Below are positions 55,759-63,667 of a DNA stretch of 64,000 bases, one piece after another. The number at the start of each line of letters is the position of its first letter. Within the stretch, counting starts at the first letter, position 1. The notes beneath the pieces were generated by a model. It was not told the DNA's origin and searched no databases. It was given only the letters and a program-made list of their open reading frames with translations. Source of the DNA: Comamonadaceae bacterium (lineage in GTDB: Bacteria > Pseudomonadota > Gammaproteobacteria > Burkholderiales > Burkholderiaceae_C). Where the stretch lies: contig JAAFJC010000003.1 of NCBI GenBank assembly GCA_013297925.1, positions 38,765 through 102,764 of the forward strand, in the 5' to 3' direction. The position numbers and the translations under genes were made by a program.

Positions 55759-57813
55759 TCAGAAGTTTGCTTGCAAACCAATTTTCAAGCTGCGCCCTGG
55801 CGGCGGTGATTTGCCGGGGGCGCTGGTCGTCAAGATGGAGGTGGCGCTGTAGGCGAGTTTGTTGCCTGCGTTGTCCAGGCGGGCAAACCAAAGCAAATCA
55901 GCATCTTTGGCTTTCATCTTGTAAGTACCGGCGAGATTCCACAAAACGTAGCTATCCGCGCTGCCATCTCTGGCTTTGGCGTTATGGTCGAAGCCCAAGC
56001 GAGCACCCCATGCGCCTTGCGCCCACGCGAGCGTTGCGCCCACGCGCAGCGGGCTGATGCGCGGCAGGGCTTGGCCGGTGGCGGTGTTGGTGGCACGGGT
56101 GCTGTCAACGCGCCATTGCAGATCGAGCTTTTGCGCGGCATCGATCAAGCGCCAGTTGCCCGAAAGCTCAAAGCCGGTAAAACGGGCGGGCACTTGGGTG
56201 TAGGCGAACTCAGGAAAGATATCTTCCCCGCTGCCGTCGGCTACGCCATCACCGTCTGCATCCACCGGGTTGAGCTCGGCATCTGCGCCGCGCGTATTGC
56301 CTGTGCTTCCGAGCAAGATGTAGTTTTTAAATCGGCTGTTGAACACATTGACTTGCGCGAAGTGCGCGCCGCTCTTCCAGCGCGCGCCCACATCAATGCT
56401 GGTAGATTTTTCTTTGCTCAGATTCGCATCGCCCAGCTCATACGCGGCTGTGGCGATGTGCGGGCCGTCGGCAAAGAGCTCATAGTCTTTCGGGGCGCGT
56501 TGGGTGGCGGCGAAATTGCTGGTGAGCTGCCAAGCGGGTGTGAGGTTAAACAACGCCCCTGCCGCATAGCTCGATGGCTTGAACTTACGCTGAGCAGGCG
56601 TGAAGCGCGCGATCTGTGGATTGCCAAACGACTCGACCTTCACATCCTCCACACGCCCGCCAAAGCTGAGCTTGCCCCAGTTGAAGGCAGCTTCTTCGTA
56701 GAGAAACAAGGCTTGCTGGCTGCTTTTGCTGTAGGGTGCGAAGGCTTCTGCACCATCTGCGGAGAAGCGGTTGTTATCCAGCTGCACACCGATCACGCCT
56801 TGAAGATTGGCGAACTTGGCATGGCGCGCCTGCAGGCGGAAATCATTGCCCTTGTTGCTGAATTCCGTGCCTGCGTCTGCGCCTTCAAACTCGGTGTGTT
56901 TGTATTTCGTGTTGCTCGCCTGCACTTGCACGCTTTCAATCGCGCCACCAATTTTGAATTCACCATCGAGCGCGGTGCGAGCGGATTTCATGTCAATCGT
57001 GACCTCATCTTCAGCCACTGTGCCGTAGTTCGTTTTGAAACTGCTCACCGAGAGGCCAATGCGCCCACGATCAAAAAACAGCGTGCCGCCCAAAGCGCCG
57101 CTCTTGGCATCCGCTGCTGAATTGCAAATCTTTTTGGCGCTGGCTGGCGAGGCAGGATTGGTACAAGCCAGATTGATAGGCACGCTCACATCGCCGCTGC
57201 TGCGGGATGACACGTCTGCATGCAAGGCGAATTTGTCATTACCCGTCTCGATCATAAAAGCGCCATTTTTGCCGCTATTACCGCTCGAAAAACCGAAATC
57301 CACCTTGCCCGTCATGCCCTGCAAGCGCTCTTTCAGAATGCGGTTGTCAATCACGTTCACCACGCCGCCTATCGCTGAGCCGCCGTAGAGCAAAGCGCCA
57401 GGGCCGCGCAACACTTCGATGCGCTCCACGGCAATCGGATCCAGCGCCACGGCATGGTCATAGCTCAGCCCTGATGCATCAATCGTTGCGCCCGAATTGC
57501 TCAAGATACGGATGCGATCGCCGTCGAGCCCGCGAATGATGGGGCGGCTGGCGTTCGGCCCGAAGTAGGTGCTGCTCACACCGGGCAGGCCGTTCAATGC
57601 CTCGCCGAGCGTGGATTGCTGGCGCAGCAGCAAGCCTGTGCTTGAGACGGCTTGGGCGGGGGCGATGATCTCGCTGCTGCTCAAAGGATTGGCTGTGACG
57701 GTGACGGGAGCTAAGACAGTCTCAGCAGGGGTATTGGCGGTTTGGGCGGAAGCTGCTGCGCAAAGCGAAGCACCAGCCATCGCAACAAGGTGGCGAGGAA
57801 AAGATTTAGACAT
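55759..57813 (-). CDS. TonB-dependent outer-membrane receptor, ZnuD-like
   Basis: 684 residues. A signal peptide (1-23) is followed by a plug domain (about 45-155) with RPIIRGLDGDRIRILSN, SYDHAVALDPIAVERIEVLRG and LYGGSAIGGVVNVIDNRI, which closely follow the pattern of neisserial ZnuD, then a 22-stranded barrel ending in LKIGLQANF. The ligand is probably zinc or another transition metal or a metal complex; this rests on plug similarity and on the five upstream genes. Last gene of the six-gene operon, 74 bp after the His-rich protein gene. Confidence 0.88.
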   Translation of the reverse strand: MSKSFPRHLVAMAGASLCAAASAQTANTPAETVLAPVTVTANPLSSSEIIAPAQAVSSTGLLLRQQSTLGEALNGLPGVSSTYFGPNASRPIIRGLDGDRIRILSNSGATIDASGLSYDHAVALDPIAVERIEVLRGPGALLYGGSAIGGVVNVIDNRILKERLQGMTGKVDFGFSSGNSGKNGAFMIETGNDKFALHADVSSRSSGDVSVPINLACTNPASPASAKKICNSAADAKSGALGGTLFFDRGRIGLSVSSFKTNYGTVAEDEVTIDMKSARTALDGEFKIGGAIESVQVQASNTKYKHTEFEGADAGTEFSNKGNDFRLQARHAKFANLQGVIGVQLDNNRFSADGAEAFAPYSKSSQQALFLYEEAAFNWGKLSFGGRVEDVKVESFGNPQIARFTPAQRKFKPSSYAAGALFNLTPAWQLTSNFAATQRAPKDYELFADGPHIATAAYELGDANLSKEKSTSIDVGARWKSGAHFAQVNVFNSRFKNYILLGSTGNTRGADAELNPVDADGDGVADGSGEDIFPEFAYTQVPARFTGFELSGNWRLIDAAQKLDLQWRVDSTRATNTATGQALPRISPLRVGATLAWAQGAWGARLGFDHNAKARDGSADSYVLWNLAGTYKMKAKDADLLWFARLDNAGNKLAYSATSILTTSAPGKSPPPGRSLKIGLQANF

Positions 57814-57887
57814 GGCATTCTCTGAAAAAGCAAACGAAGCCGCACAGCGCTCCTAGCGCGATGCAGCCTTAAAAACGGTTTGGGGAT

Positions 57888-58295
57888 TTACAGAGAAAGA
57901 ACAGGCGGGCCGCGCGCTTCAAAGAGCGGAGCCTGCCAAGCAGCGAGGGCATCGTCACCCAACGCTATCAAAACATGAGCTGCCAGCGCAGTAAACACGA
58001 CGGCGACTGGGCTAAAAACTTCTAAACTTGCCGTGCTGCCATCCAACACACGGCAGGATTCATCACCTTCTTCATGGCCGGCAAACAAGCGACTAAAAAC
58101 ACCGTGATCACAATCTTTGCCATGCTCATGCGATCCTGCGTGTTGCTCCTCATACGAGTAAGCCAACATCCGCACATCGTGATGCAGCGCGCGGTGCGCG
58201 AGCGAGAGGCTCTGCGCCAAAGCCATGCATAGCAGAAGCCCAGCCAGCACGATGCGCTGGACAAGACTCAACTGTGAACGGCTAAACGCTTTCAT
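57888..58295 (-). CDS. DUF2946-like His-rich membrane protein
   Basis: 135 residues. N-terminal hydrophobic segment (about 14-33), then a His-rich stretch (AHRALHHD and QHAGSHEHGKDCDHG, about 33-65) with Asp/Glu and Cys, a second hydrophobic segment (about 92-112) and the C-terminal ARGPP motif typical of DUF2946. Probably a periplasm-facing metal-binding protein. It sits 3 bp after the DUF3299 gene. Confidence 0.75.
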   Translation of the reverse strand: MKAFSRSQLSLVQRIVLAGLLLCMALAQSLSLAHRALHHDVRMLAYSYEEQHAGSHEHGKDCDHGVFSRLFAGHEEGDESCRVLDGSTASLEVFSPVAVVFTALAAHVLIALGDDALAAWQAPLFEARGPPVLSL

Positions 58296-58298
58296 GCT

Positions 58299-58808
58299 TT
58301 ATTTCACTGCCACCGCATCGGTGATGCGGTAATACAAGCCATACGGATCGTCATTGAGCACTAGGAATTTTCCTTCCACAACTACAGGCTCCATCGAATA
58401 CTTCACCGGCGTTTTGGTGCGCACTTCAATCATGCTCTCAGGCCCGCCGGGCAGGCAAAAGCCGCAGGTGAGCGGCACGCTGGTCAGCAAAAAATGGCGT
58501 TGATTCGGCCCCGGCTCCAGCGGCATCATGAAGCCTTGGATTTTTTGCGTTTTCTGATGCAGGGCGAGCTGCTGCGCGCCAAACACCGGCAGGATTTTGT
58601 TTTTCTCATTTTTCGTGGTGATGGCGGTAAGCAGGCTCCATGCGACCACATCATCTCGCTTAGCAAGCGGCGCAAAAGGCGAATTCGGGCTATGAACGCC
58701 CGCGCCCTGGCCTTGCGGCACGCCAAGAGGGGAAGCGGGCTGCTGAGCCTGCGCCAAGCTCGCGCTCAAAGCCATCAAGCCAGCGATGAAAAAAGTTTTA
58801 GTGCTCAT
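58299..58808 (-). CDS. DUF3299-like periplasmic protein
   Basis: 169 residues from ATG 58808; the 54 codons above it belong to the overlapping upstream gene. Signal peptide 1-22 (ending AQAQ). The core has QGFMMPLEPGPNQRHFLL and CGFCLPGGPESMIEV, a DUF3299 pattern with two Cys that could bind metal or form a disulfide. In Vibrio and other bacteria DUF3299 genes stand beside the ATPase and FtsX-type permease of zinc-regulated clusters. Overlaps the previous gene by 11 bp. Confidence 0.8.
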   Translation of the reverse strand: MSTKTFFIAGLMALSASLAQAQQPASPLGVPQGQGAGVHSPNSPFAPLAKRDDVVAWSLLTAITTKNEKNKILPVFGAQQLALHQKTQKIQGFMMPLEPGPNQRHFLLTSVPLTCGFCLPGGPESMIEVRTKTPVKYSMEPVVVEGKFLVLNDDPYGLYYRITDAVAVK

Positions 58809-59067
58809 GGCGCATGCCGCAGTGTTTGCCGATGCCCAAGCCCTTGCAAGCGGCTTGTAGTTCTTTCTCGCACACCTCATGCTTCTTGCCCGATTCCAAG
58901 CACTTGGCCGCGCCCTCATGCGCCGCAGCCATGGCTTTGTGGCGCTGAATGTCTTTCTTGGTCTCAGCATCCGAATGCGCTTGCGCAGATGCGGTGCTCA
59001 CTACGAAAACCATAGCGCCTAGCGCAGATAAAATGCCGGCGATCAGCCGTTTTTGCTTCAAAATCAT
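58798..59067 (-). CDS. Small secreted Cys/His-rich protein with repeat-derived leader
   Basis: 89 residues. Signal peptide at 1-29 (MILKQKRLIAGILSALGAMV...ASAQ), then a short helical mature part with three Cys in ECxx-like positions (AKCLESGKKHEVCEKELQAAC) and the tail KHCGMRHEH, a plausible metal-binding end. The codons for residues 2-19 coincide with a copy of the dispersed repeat. I recognise no family. It is placed between permease and DUF3299 genes with spacings of 6 and -11 bp, so it belongs to the operon. Confidence 0.75.
   Translation of the reverse strand: MILKQKRLIAGILSALGAMVFVVSTASAQAHSDAETKKDIQRHKAMAAAHEGAAKCLESGKKHEVCEKELQAACKGLGIGKHCGMRHEH
59011..59063 (+). repeat. Dispersed repeat, copy I, encoding a signal peptide
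   Basis: catagcgcctagcgcagata then aaatgccggcgatcagccgt and ttttgcttcaaaa. About 80% like copy F, including the gataagccgttttt...cttcaaaa end. Read on the minus strand it is the start of the 89-residue secreted protein. Confidence 0.7.
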
Positions 59068-59073
59068 GATGAT

Positions 59074-60282
59074 TTACCTCGTTTGCAATTGTTTCAACAC
59101 ATCTTGTCCGTAAACTTGCCTGAGCGGCCACGCCACGGCCAACACCGATAAACACAAGACCCCCACCAGCAGCAGCAGTTCCTGCGGCAACCACAGCGCA
59201 CCGCTAACCACCAGAGATTTCTCTTGTGCTAACAAATAGCCTATCAGACTTGTCAAGAGGTGACCCAGCGCCACGCCAATCGCCCAGCCGGCCAAGGCTA
59301 ACAGCAAGGTTTCAAAAAGCAACAAGCCCGCCACTTTTCCCGGTGAAGCGCCTAGCATGCGCAGCATGGCAAGATCACCCCGTCGCTCCCGCAAAGCCTG
59401 CGTGAGAGACATCCAAAGGCTGATCGCCGCTACAGCCAGCAGCACCGCAGCAAAAGCTTGCAACACCTGCGTGCCCACGCCGAGCATACGAAAGAGGCGC
59501 GTGATCTCCAAAGCAGGCGCGGCAGCTTGCAGCTCGGTGGAGCTGTTCACAAAGCGCGGAAAGCTCACTGCCGCCAGCGGCGAAGAATATTGAATCAAGC
59601 CAAAAGTGATTTCGCGCTCTTCCTGTAACGCTTTCTTGTCTGCCTCATCGAGCGCGATTTCTTTTTCATGCACTTGCCATACGCTTTCCGTGCTGGTGAG
59701 GATCAAGCGATCCAGCACGCAGCCGCAGCGCATCAGTTGCCCGACCACGGTGTATTTGGCTTTGTCATGCACCTCGCCGCCGCCTGCCAGCCCGTGTGTG
59801 CCCGCAAACGCCGCATTGATCGCCAGCTTGCCCGCCATATCTGCGCCCACCACGGCTTGCATCGGCAGCGCCCATACTTGCCCGGCGGCCATTTTGGCTT
59901 GGTAGAGAGACAAGTAATCTGCCGTCGTACCCACAATGCGAGCACCCTCAAAACTATCGCCCAAGCTTAAGGGTATCAGCTGCTTCACACGCGGATCTTT
60001 GGCCAGCTCCTGCGCAGCCTCCAGCGGAATGTTCCCCGCCGGTACATCCACATGCAACACCCCCGCCAAAATCATTTGCAGCGGCGAGCCCTTCGCGCCG
60101 ACCACCACGTCCACGCCAGCAAGGTCTTTTTCAAAACTGCGCTCCATTTGCGTGGAGACGAGCAGCAGCACAGTCATCGTAGCCACGCCGAGCGCGATCA
60201 GAAGTGCGTTGAGCAGCGCCGCGCCGGGGCGTGCGAGCAACATGCGAAGGGCATATGAAAAAGTGGGTGCTATTGTTTTCAT
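59074..60282 (-). CDS. ABC transporter permease, FtsX/MacB type
   Basis: 402 residues with the four-helix FtsX layout: one segment at about 20-42, a large periplasmic domain (about 45-265), then three segments near 275-298, 322-348 and 365-390. It has the MacB-like LRERRGDLAMLRMLGASPGKV loop that contacts the ATPase. Such permeases act by mechanotransmission, moving ligands in the envelope, rather than as classic importers. Start overlaps the ATPase stop by 4 bp within a repeat copy. Confidence 0.87.
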   Translation of the reverse strand: MKTIAPTFSYALRMLLARPGAALLNALLIALGVATMTVLLLVSTQMERSFEKDLAGVDVVVGAKGSPLQMILAGVLHVDVPAGNIPLEAAQELAKDPRVKQLIPLSLGDSFEGARIVGTTADYLSLYQAKMAAGQVWALPMQAVVGADMAGKLAINAAFAGTHGLAGGGEVHDKAKYTVVGQLMRCGCVLDRLILTSTESVWQVHEKEIALDEADKKALQEEREITFGLIQYSSPLAAVSFPRFVNSSTELQAAAPALEITRLFRMLGVGTQVLQAFAAVLLAVAAISLWMSLTQALRERRGDLAMLRMLGASPGKVAGLLLFETLLLALAGWAIGVALGHLLTSLIGYLLAQEKSLVVSGALWLPQELLLLVGVLCLSVLAVAWPLRQVYGQDVLKQLQTR

Positions 60283-60345
60283 AGCTGCTCTCGCATATTC
60301 TGCAAAGTGAAAACCACTTTTTGATCTATTTTTTGAAGCAAAACA
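60267..60345 (+). repeat. Dispersed repeat, copy J, across the ATPase/permease junction
   Basis: gtgctattgttttcatagct, gctctcgcatattctgcaaa and T-rich DNA with ttttgaagcaaaac. A diverged copy that contains the permease start codon and encodes the last residues of the ATPase. Confidence 0.6.
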
Positions 60346-60977
60346 AGCTGCAAATCTGCCTTAGCAGCCTCAAAACCGCGCTTCACGCGCGTGTCATGCG
60401 TTGCCACCACGAGGCTTGCGCCGCAGCGCTGCGCGGCTTGCAACAAAAGCGCCATCGCTGCTTCAGCCGCCTCATCATCCAAACTCGCGGTGGGTTCATC
60501 CGCCAAGATGATTTTGGGCGAGAGCAACACCGCGCGAGCCAATGCCACCCGCTGCGCTTGCCCGCCCGAGAGCTCGCTAGGCCGGCGCTCAGCCAGCTCC
60601 TTCACGCCAAGCGCCTCCAAGGCTGCCTCCATCTTCGCCTGATCTTCAGGCACACCCGCAGCAAAAAACACCAGCGCCAGATTGCCGCGCACTGAAAGCG
60701 ATTCACTCAAATGCAAACGCTGTGGCAAAAAGCCCACCGAACGCCCGCGCCACGCATCCCGTTCGCTACCACGCAAAGCCAGCACATCTTGCCCAGCGAC
60801 GTCAAGCTTTCCTGATGAGCCACCCAACAAAGCACAACACAGCGCCAGCAGCGTAGATTTGCCCGAGCCCGAAGCGCCTTGCAGCAGCAATGCCCCGCCC
60901 TGCGGCAACGCGATATCCGGAAAGCGCATCAGAGCGCCGCCCGGATAAGCAAAACTCAAAGATTCAGAGACCAACAT
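60279..60977 (-). CDS. ABC transporter ATP-binding protein (LolD/MacB type)
   Basis: 232 residues. Walker A GASGSGKST near 34-42, Q-loop FLPQRL, signature LSGGQAQR and Walker B IILADEPTASLD. It energises the FtsX-type permease that follows. First gene of the metal-type operon; it starts 38 bp after msrA stop on the same strand, so part of the transcription may come from msrA. A weak inverted repeat (aatgatac gcagcatt, 60983-60998) sits just upstream. Confidence 0.88.
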   Translation of the reverse strand: MLVSESLSFAYPGGALMRFPDIALPQGGALLLQGASGSGKSTLLALCCALLGGSSGKLDVAGQDVLALRGSERDAWRGRSVGFLPQRLHLSESLSVRGNLALVFFAAGVPEDQAKMEAALEALGVKELAERRPSELSGGQAQRVALARAVLLSPKIILADEPTASLDDEAAEAAMALLLQAAQRCGASLVVATHDTRVKRGFEAAKADLQLVLLQKIDQKVVFTLQNMREQL

Positions 60978-61015
60978 GCCGCAATGATACGCAGCATTGA
61001 CTTGGGTTCAATCAC

Positions 61016-61567
61016 TCACTTCGCCAGCCGCGCAAATGTCTTGCGAAACTTCGCCACCTTCGGCGCAGCCACGGCCATGCAGTAGCCCTGATACGGATTG
61101 CGCTCAAAAAAGTCTTGGTGATAGTCTTCTGCAGCGCTGTAGTTCTGCAACGGCAGCACCTCAGTGACGATCGAGCCATCAAAAATCTTATCCTGGCTCA
61201 TCTCGCGGATGATGTCATTCGCCGCGTCTTGCTGTTCAGTGGTTGAATAGTAAATCCCACTGCGATACTGCGTGCCTCGGTCGTTGCCCTGCCGGTTGAG
61301 CTGCGTGCAGTCATGCACCACAAAAAATATCTCCAAAATCTCCCGCGTTGAGATCACGGCAGGGTCATACACCAGCTTCACCACCTCGTTATGGCCCGTC
61401 TGCCCAGTGCATACATCCTCATAGCTCGGATTTTTCACGTGTCCATTGCAATAGCCCGATTCCACATCGAGCACGCCCTTCACGTCTTTGTAAACCGCTT
61501 CAGTACACCAAAAGCAGCCCCCGCCGAGGGTGATGGTTTGGGAGGAGGATGAGGTGGTTGTGTACAT
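61016..61567 (-). CDS. msrA: Peptide methionine-S-sulfoxide reductase MsrA
   Basis: 183 residues; reduces methionine S-sulfoxide in proteins or free. Active-site C18 in GGGCFWCTEAVY, then GYCNGH and the YDP and DFFERNPYQGYC motifs. No signal peptide. A Thr/Ser-rich tip (residues 3-9) precedes the domain. Upstream is the divergent vapBC promoter region; downstream the metal-type operon follows in the same direction. Confidence 0.95.
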   Translation of the reverse strand: MYTTTSSSSQTITLGGGCFWCTEAVYKDVKGVLDVESGYCNGHVKNPSYEDVCTGQTGHNEVVKLVYDPAVISTREILEIFFVVHDCTQLNRQGNDRGTQYRSGIYYSTTEQQDAANDIIREMSQDKIFDGSIVTEVLPLQNYSAAEDYHQDFFERNPYQGYCMAVAAPKVAKFRKTFARLAK

Positions 61568-61640
61568 GAGCTATTGTCGCATTGAGTGCCGAAACCTTAC
61601 AAAATGAGAGCCCAAGCTGGCTGTCGCCTATCACCTAAAA

Positions 61641-61663
61641 GATATACAATCAGGATATACATT
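61641..61663 (+). promoter_or_regulatory. Direct repeats upstream of vapB (probable VapBC operator/promoter)
   Basis: gatatacaat (61641-61650) and gatatacatt (61654-61663) are near-identical 10-bp repeats that also give -10-like tatac boxes. aaggag (61665-61670) and the ATG at 61677 follow. Toxin-antitoxin operons are usually repressed at such sites. Confidence 0.6.
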
Positions 61664-61676
61664 CAAGGAGCCCGCC

Positions 61677-62078
61677 ATGAACGCCCGCCTACCCTCCTCC
61701 GTCATGCAAGCACCCCATCAAAAAGACTCCACCGTCTTCACCAGCGGCAACAGTCAGGCCGTTCGCATCCCGAAAGAATTTCAATTCAAAACCAAGTCAG
61801 TCAGGATCATCCAGCGCGGAGATGAGCTCATCATCAAGCCCAAGTATCTGACCACAGCAGAAATATTGGCTAACTTGCCGCCATGGACAGATGAAGACAG
61901 TGCCTTGTGGGATAAGGTCATGGCCACCATAGAAGAGGGCCGCAAGCAGCGTGAGCCAGAGCGCGATTGGGCGGCCTTGTTTGGCACAGATGACGACCTA
62001 CCTGCCGTCAGCAAGCGAAAGCCCAGATCCAGCACACCGCCCAAACCTACCACTCGCACCGCCAAGAAACGCTCATGA
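61677..62078 (+). CDS. vapB: VapB-type antitoxin (AbrB/SpoVT DNA-binding domain)
   Basis: 133 residues with good aaggag at 6 bp. The AbrB/MazE-like swapped-hairpin domain is at about 18-55 (TVFTSGNSQAVRIPKEFQF...DELIIKP). The following segment (60-100) has the TDEDSALWDKVMATIEEGR helix that wraps VapC. The C-terminal tail of about 25 residues is very basic and Pro/Thr-rich (SKRKPRSSTPPKP...RTAKKRS), longer than in the usual 75-80-residue VapB. Overlaps vapC by 4 bp. Confidence 0.9.
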   Translation: MNARLPSSVMQAPHQKDSTVFTSGNSQAVRIPKEFQFKTKSVRIIQRGDELIIKPKYLTTAEILANLPPWTDEDSALWDKVMATIEEGRKQREPERDWAALFGTDDDLPAVSKRKPRSSTPPKPTTRTAKKRS

Positions 62079-62470
62079 TTCTGCTAGACACAGACACCTT
62101 CTCCTTTTTGGCGCGAGGAGTGCCCAGCGTCGTTCAAGCCTGCTCCCGCATTGATGCACACGATCTCAAGCTTTCAGTCATCTCTCAGGGCGAGATCATT
62201 CACGGCATGCATCATTACAAACTGAGTGCCTTACGACAAACCTCGATCATGTCGCTCATGGAGTCCTTTGAAGTCCTGCCGATAACAACTGCAGTAGCTA
62301 CGGTGTATGAAGAGATCAAAGCAAACCTCACCAAACTCGGCCAACCCATCGGCCCCAACGATTTCTGGATCGCCGCCCACGCCCTGAGCCTCGGTGCAAC
62401 CTTGGTGACAAACAATGTGCGTGAATTCAAGCGGATCAAGGGTTTGAAAGTCGAGAATTGGCTACAGTAG
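62075..62470 (+). CDS. vapC: VapC-type toxin, PIN-domain ribonuclease
   Basis: 131 residues of PIN fold. Acidic site: D5 (LLDTDTF), E40 (ISQGEIIHG), D96 (GPNDFWIAAHA), with TNNVREFKRIKGLKVENW at the end, the style of VapC proteins that cut initiator tRNA-fMet in enteric bacteria; the target here is not shown. ATG lies in the vapB stop. The VWA gene begins 4 bp after its stop. Confidence 0.92.
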   Translation: MILLDTDTFSFLARGVPSVVQACSRIDAHDLKLSVISQGEIIHGMHHYKLSALRQTSIMSLMESFEVLPITTAVATVYEEIKANLTKLGQPIGPNDFWIAAHALSLGATLVTNNVREFKRIKGLKVENWLQ

Positions 62471-62474
62471 CACC

Positions 62475-63665
62475 ATGCTCATCGACTTCTTCTACACCCT
62501 CCGCAGCGCCAAGCTGCCTGTTTCCGTTAAGGAATACCTCACCCTGCTTGAAGCCGTGAAGGAAGGCGTGGTGGGGCCGACGAGCGTTGATGGCTACAAG
62601 ATCGACGATTTTTATTATTTGAGCCGCATGTCTTTGGTGAAGGACGAAAAACACTTTGACAAGTTTGATCGCGCGTTTGCGGCTTACTTCAAAGGCGTGG
62701 AGATGGTGGCGGATTTCACGCAGGAGATTCCGCTGGAGTGGCTGCGTAAGAATTTGGAATTGGAGCTCTCCCCAGAAGAAAAAGCCAAGATCGAGGCGAT
62801 GGGCTGGGATGAGCTGATGGAGACGCTCAAGAAGCGCTTTGAAGAACAGAAAGAGCGCCACGAAGGCGGCAATCGCATGATCGGCACGGGCGGCACATCG
62901 CCCTTCGGTGCAAACGGCTACAACCCGCAAGGCATCCGCATTGGGCAGGCGGGCGGGCGCAATAAATCTGCAGTGAAAGTGTGGGATCAGCGCGCTTATA
63001 GAGACTATGACGATTCGCAAGAGCTCGGCACGCGCAACATCAAAGTGGCGCTGCGCCGCCTGAGAAAATTTGCCCGCCTAGGCGCAGAAGACGAGCTCGA
63101 TTTAGACGACACCATCCGCAAGACGGCAGAAAACGCCGGCTATCTGGACATCAAAATGCGCCCCGAGCGGCATAACAATGTGAAGGTGCTGCTGCTTATG
63201 GATGTGGGCGGCACGATGGATGATCACATCAAGCGGGTGGAAGAATTATTCAGCGCCACCAAGCAAGAGTTCAAGCATTTAGAGTTTTACTATTTCCACA
63301 ATTGCGTGTATGACTTCATGTGGAAAAACAACCGCCGCCGCTTTGCTGAGAAATTCCCCACCATGGATATCTTGCGCAAATACAACAAGGATTACAAGCT
63401 CATCTTCGTAGGCGATGCCACGATGAGCCCTTACGAGATCTTGCAGCCTGGCGGCAGTGTGGAATACAACAACGAAGAGCCCGGCGCTCTTTGGCTCCAG
63501 CGCCTCACGGAAGCCTTCCCCAAATTCGCTTGGATCAACCCCGAGCCGCAAGGCGTGTGGGAATACCGCCAAAGCATCGGCATCGTGCGCCAGATGATGA
63601 ATGACCGCATGTTTCCGCTCACGCTGCAAGGGCTGGAAGGCGCGATGCGCTTGCTCTCTAAGTGA
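62475..63665 (+). CDS. VWA-domain (CoxE-like) protein
   Basis: 396 residues. An N-terminal helical region (about 1-130) is followed by a Gly-rich linker (RMIGTGGTSPFGANGYNPQG) and a von Willebrand A domain (about 230-390) with the MIDAS-type LLLMDVGGTMDDH. Such proteins normally pair with a MoxR AAA+ ATPase encoded directly upstream; here vapBC is upstream instead and no MoxR gene is in view. Start ATG 62475 is 4 bp after vapC. Role: metal-dependent adaptor in protein assembly, by family. Confidence 0.88.
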   Translation: MLIDFFYTLRSAKLPVSVKEYLTLLEAVKEGVVGPTSVDGYKIDDFYYLSRMSLVKDEKHFDKFDRAFAAYFKGVEMVADFTQEIPLEWLRKNLELELSPEEKAKIEAMGWDELMETLKKRFEEQKERHEGGNRMIGTGGTSPFGANGYNPQGIRIGQAGGRNKSAVKVWDQRAYRDYDDSQELGTRNIKVALRRLRKFARLGAEDELDLDDTIRKTAENAGYLDIKMRPERHNNVKVLLLMDVGGTMDDHIKRVEELFSATKQEFKHLEFYYFHNCVYDFMWKNNRRRFAEKFPTMDILRKYNKDYKLIFVGDATMSPYEILQPGGSVEYNNEEPGALWLQRLTEAFPKFAWINPEPQGVWEYRQSIGIVRQMMNDRMFPLTLQGLEGAMRLLSK

Positions 63666-63667
63666 GC

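Noticed and set aside
55984..57120. 378-codon frame opposite the TonB receptor gene
   Set aside because: Low-complexity Ala/Arg/His composition, no ribosome site and no family; shadow of the receptor.
60983..60998. Imperfect palindrome aatgatacgcagcatt upstream of the ABC ATPase as a Zur box
   Set aside because: It lacks the AT-rich tgttatannataaca core of known Zur boxes. Mentioned with the gene but not called a regulatory site.
61653..61664. Attachment site or insertion boundary for vapBC
   Set aside because: The direct repeats there are explained better as toxin-antitoxin operator; no matching repeat is seen after vapC.
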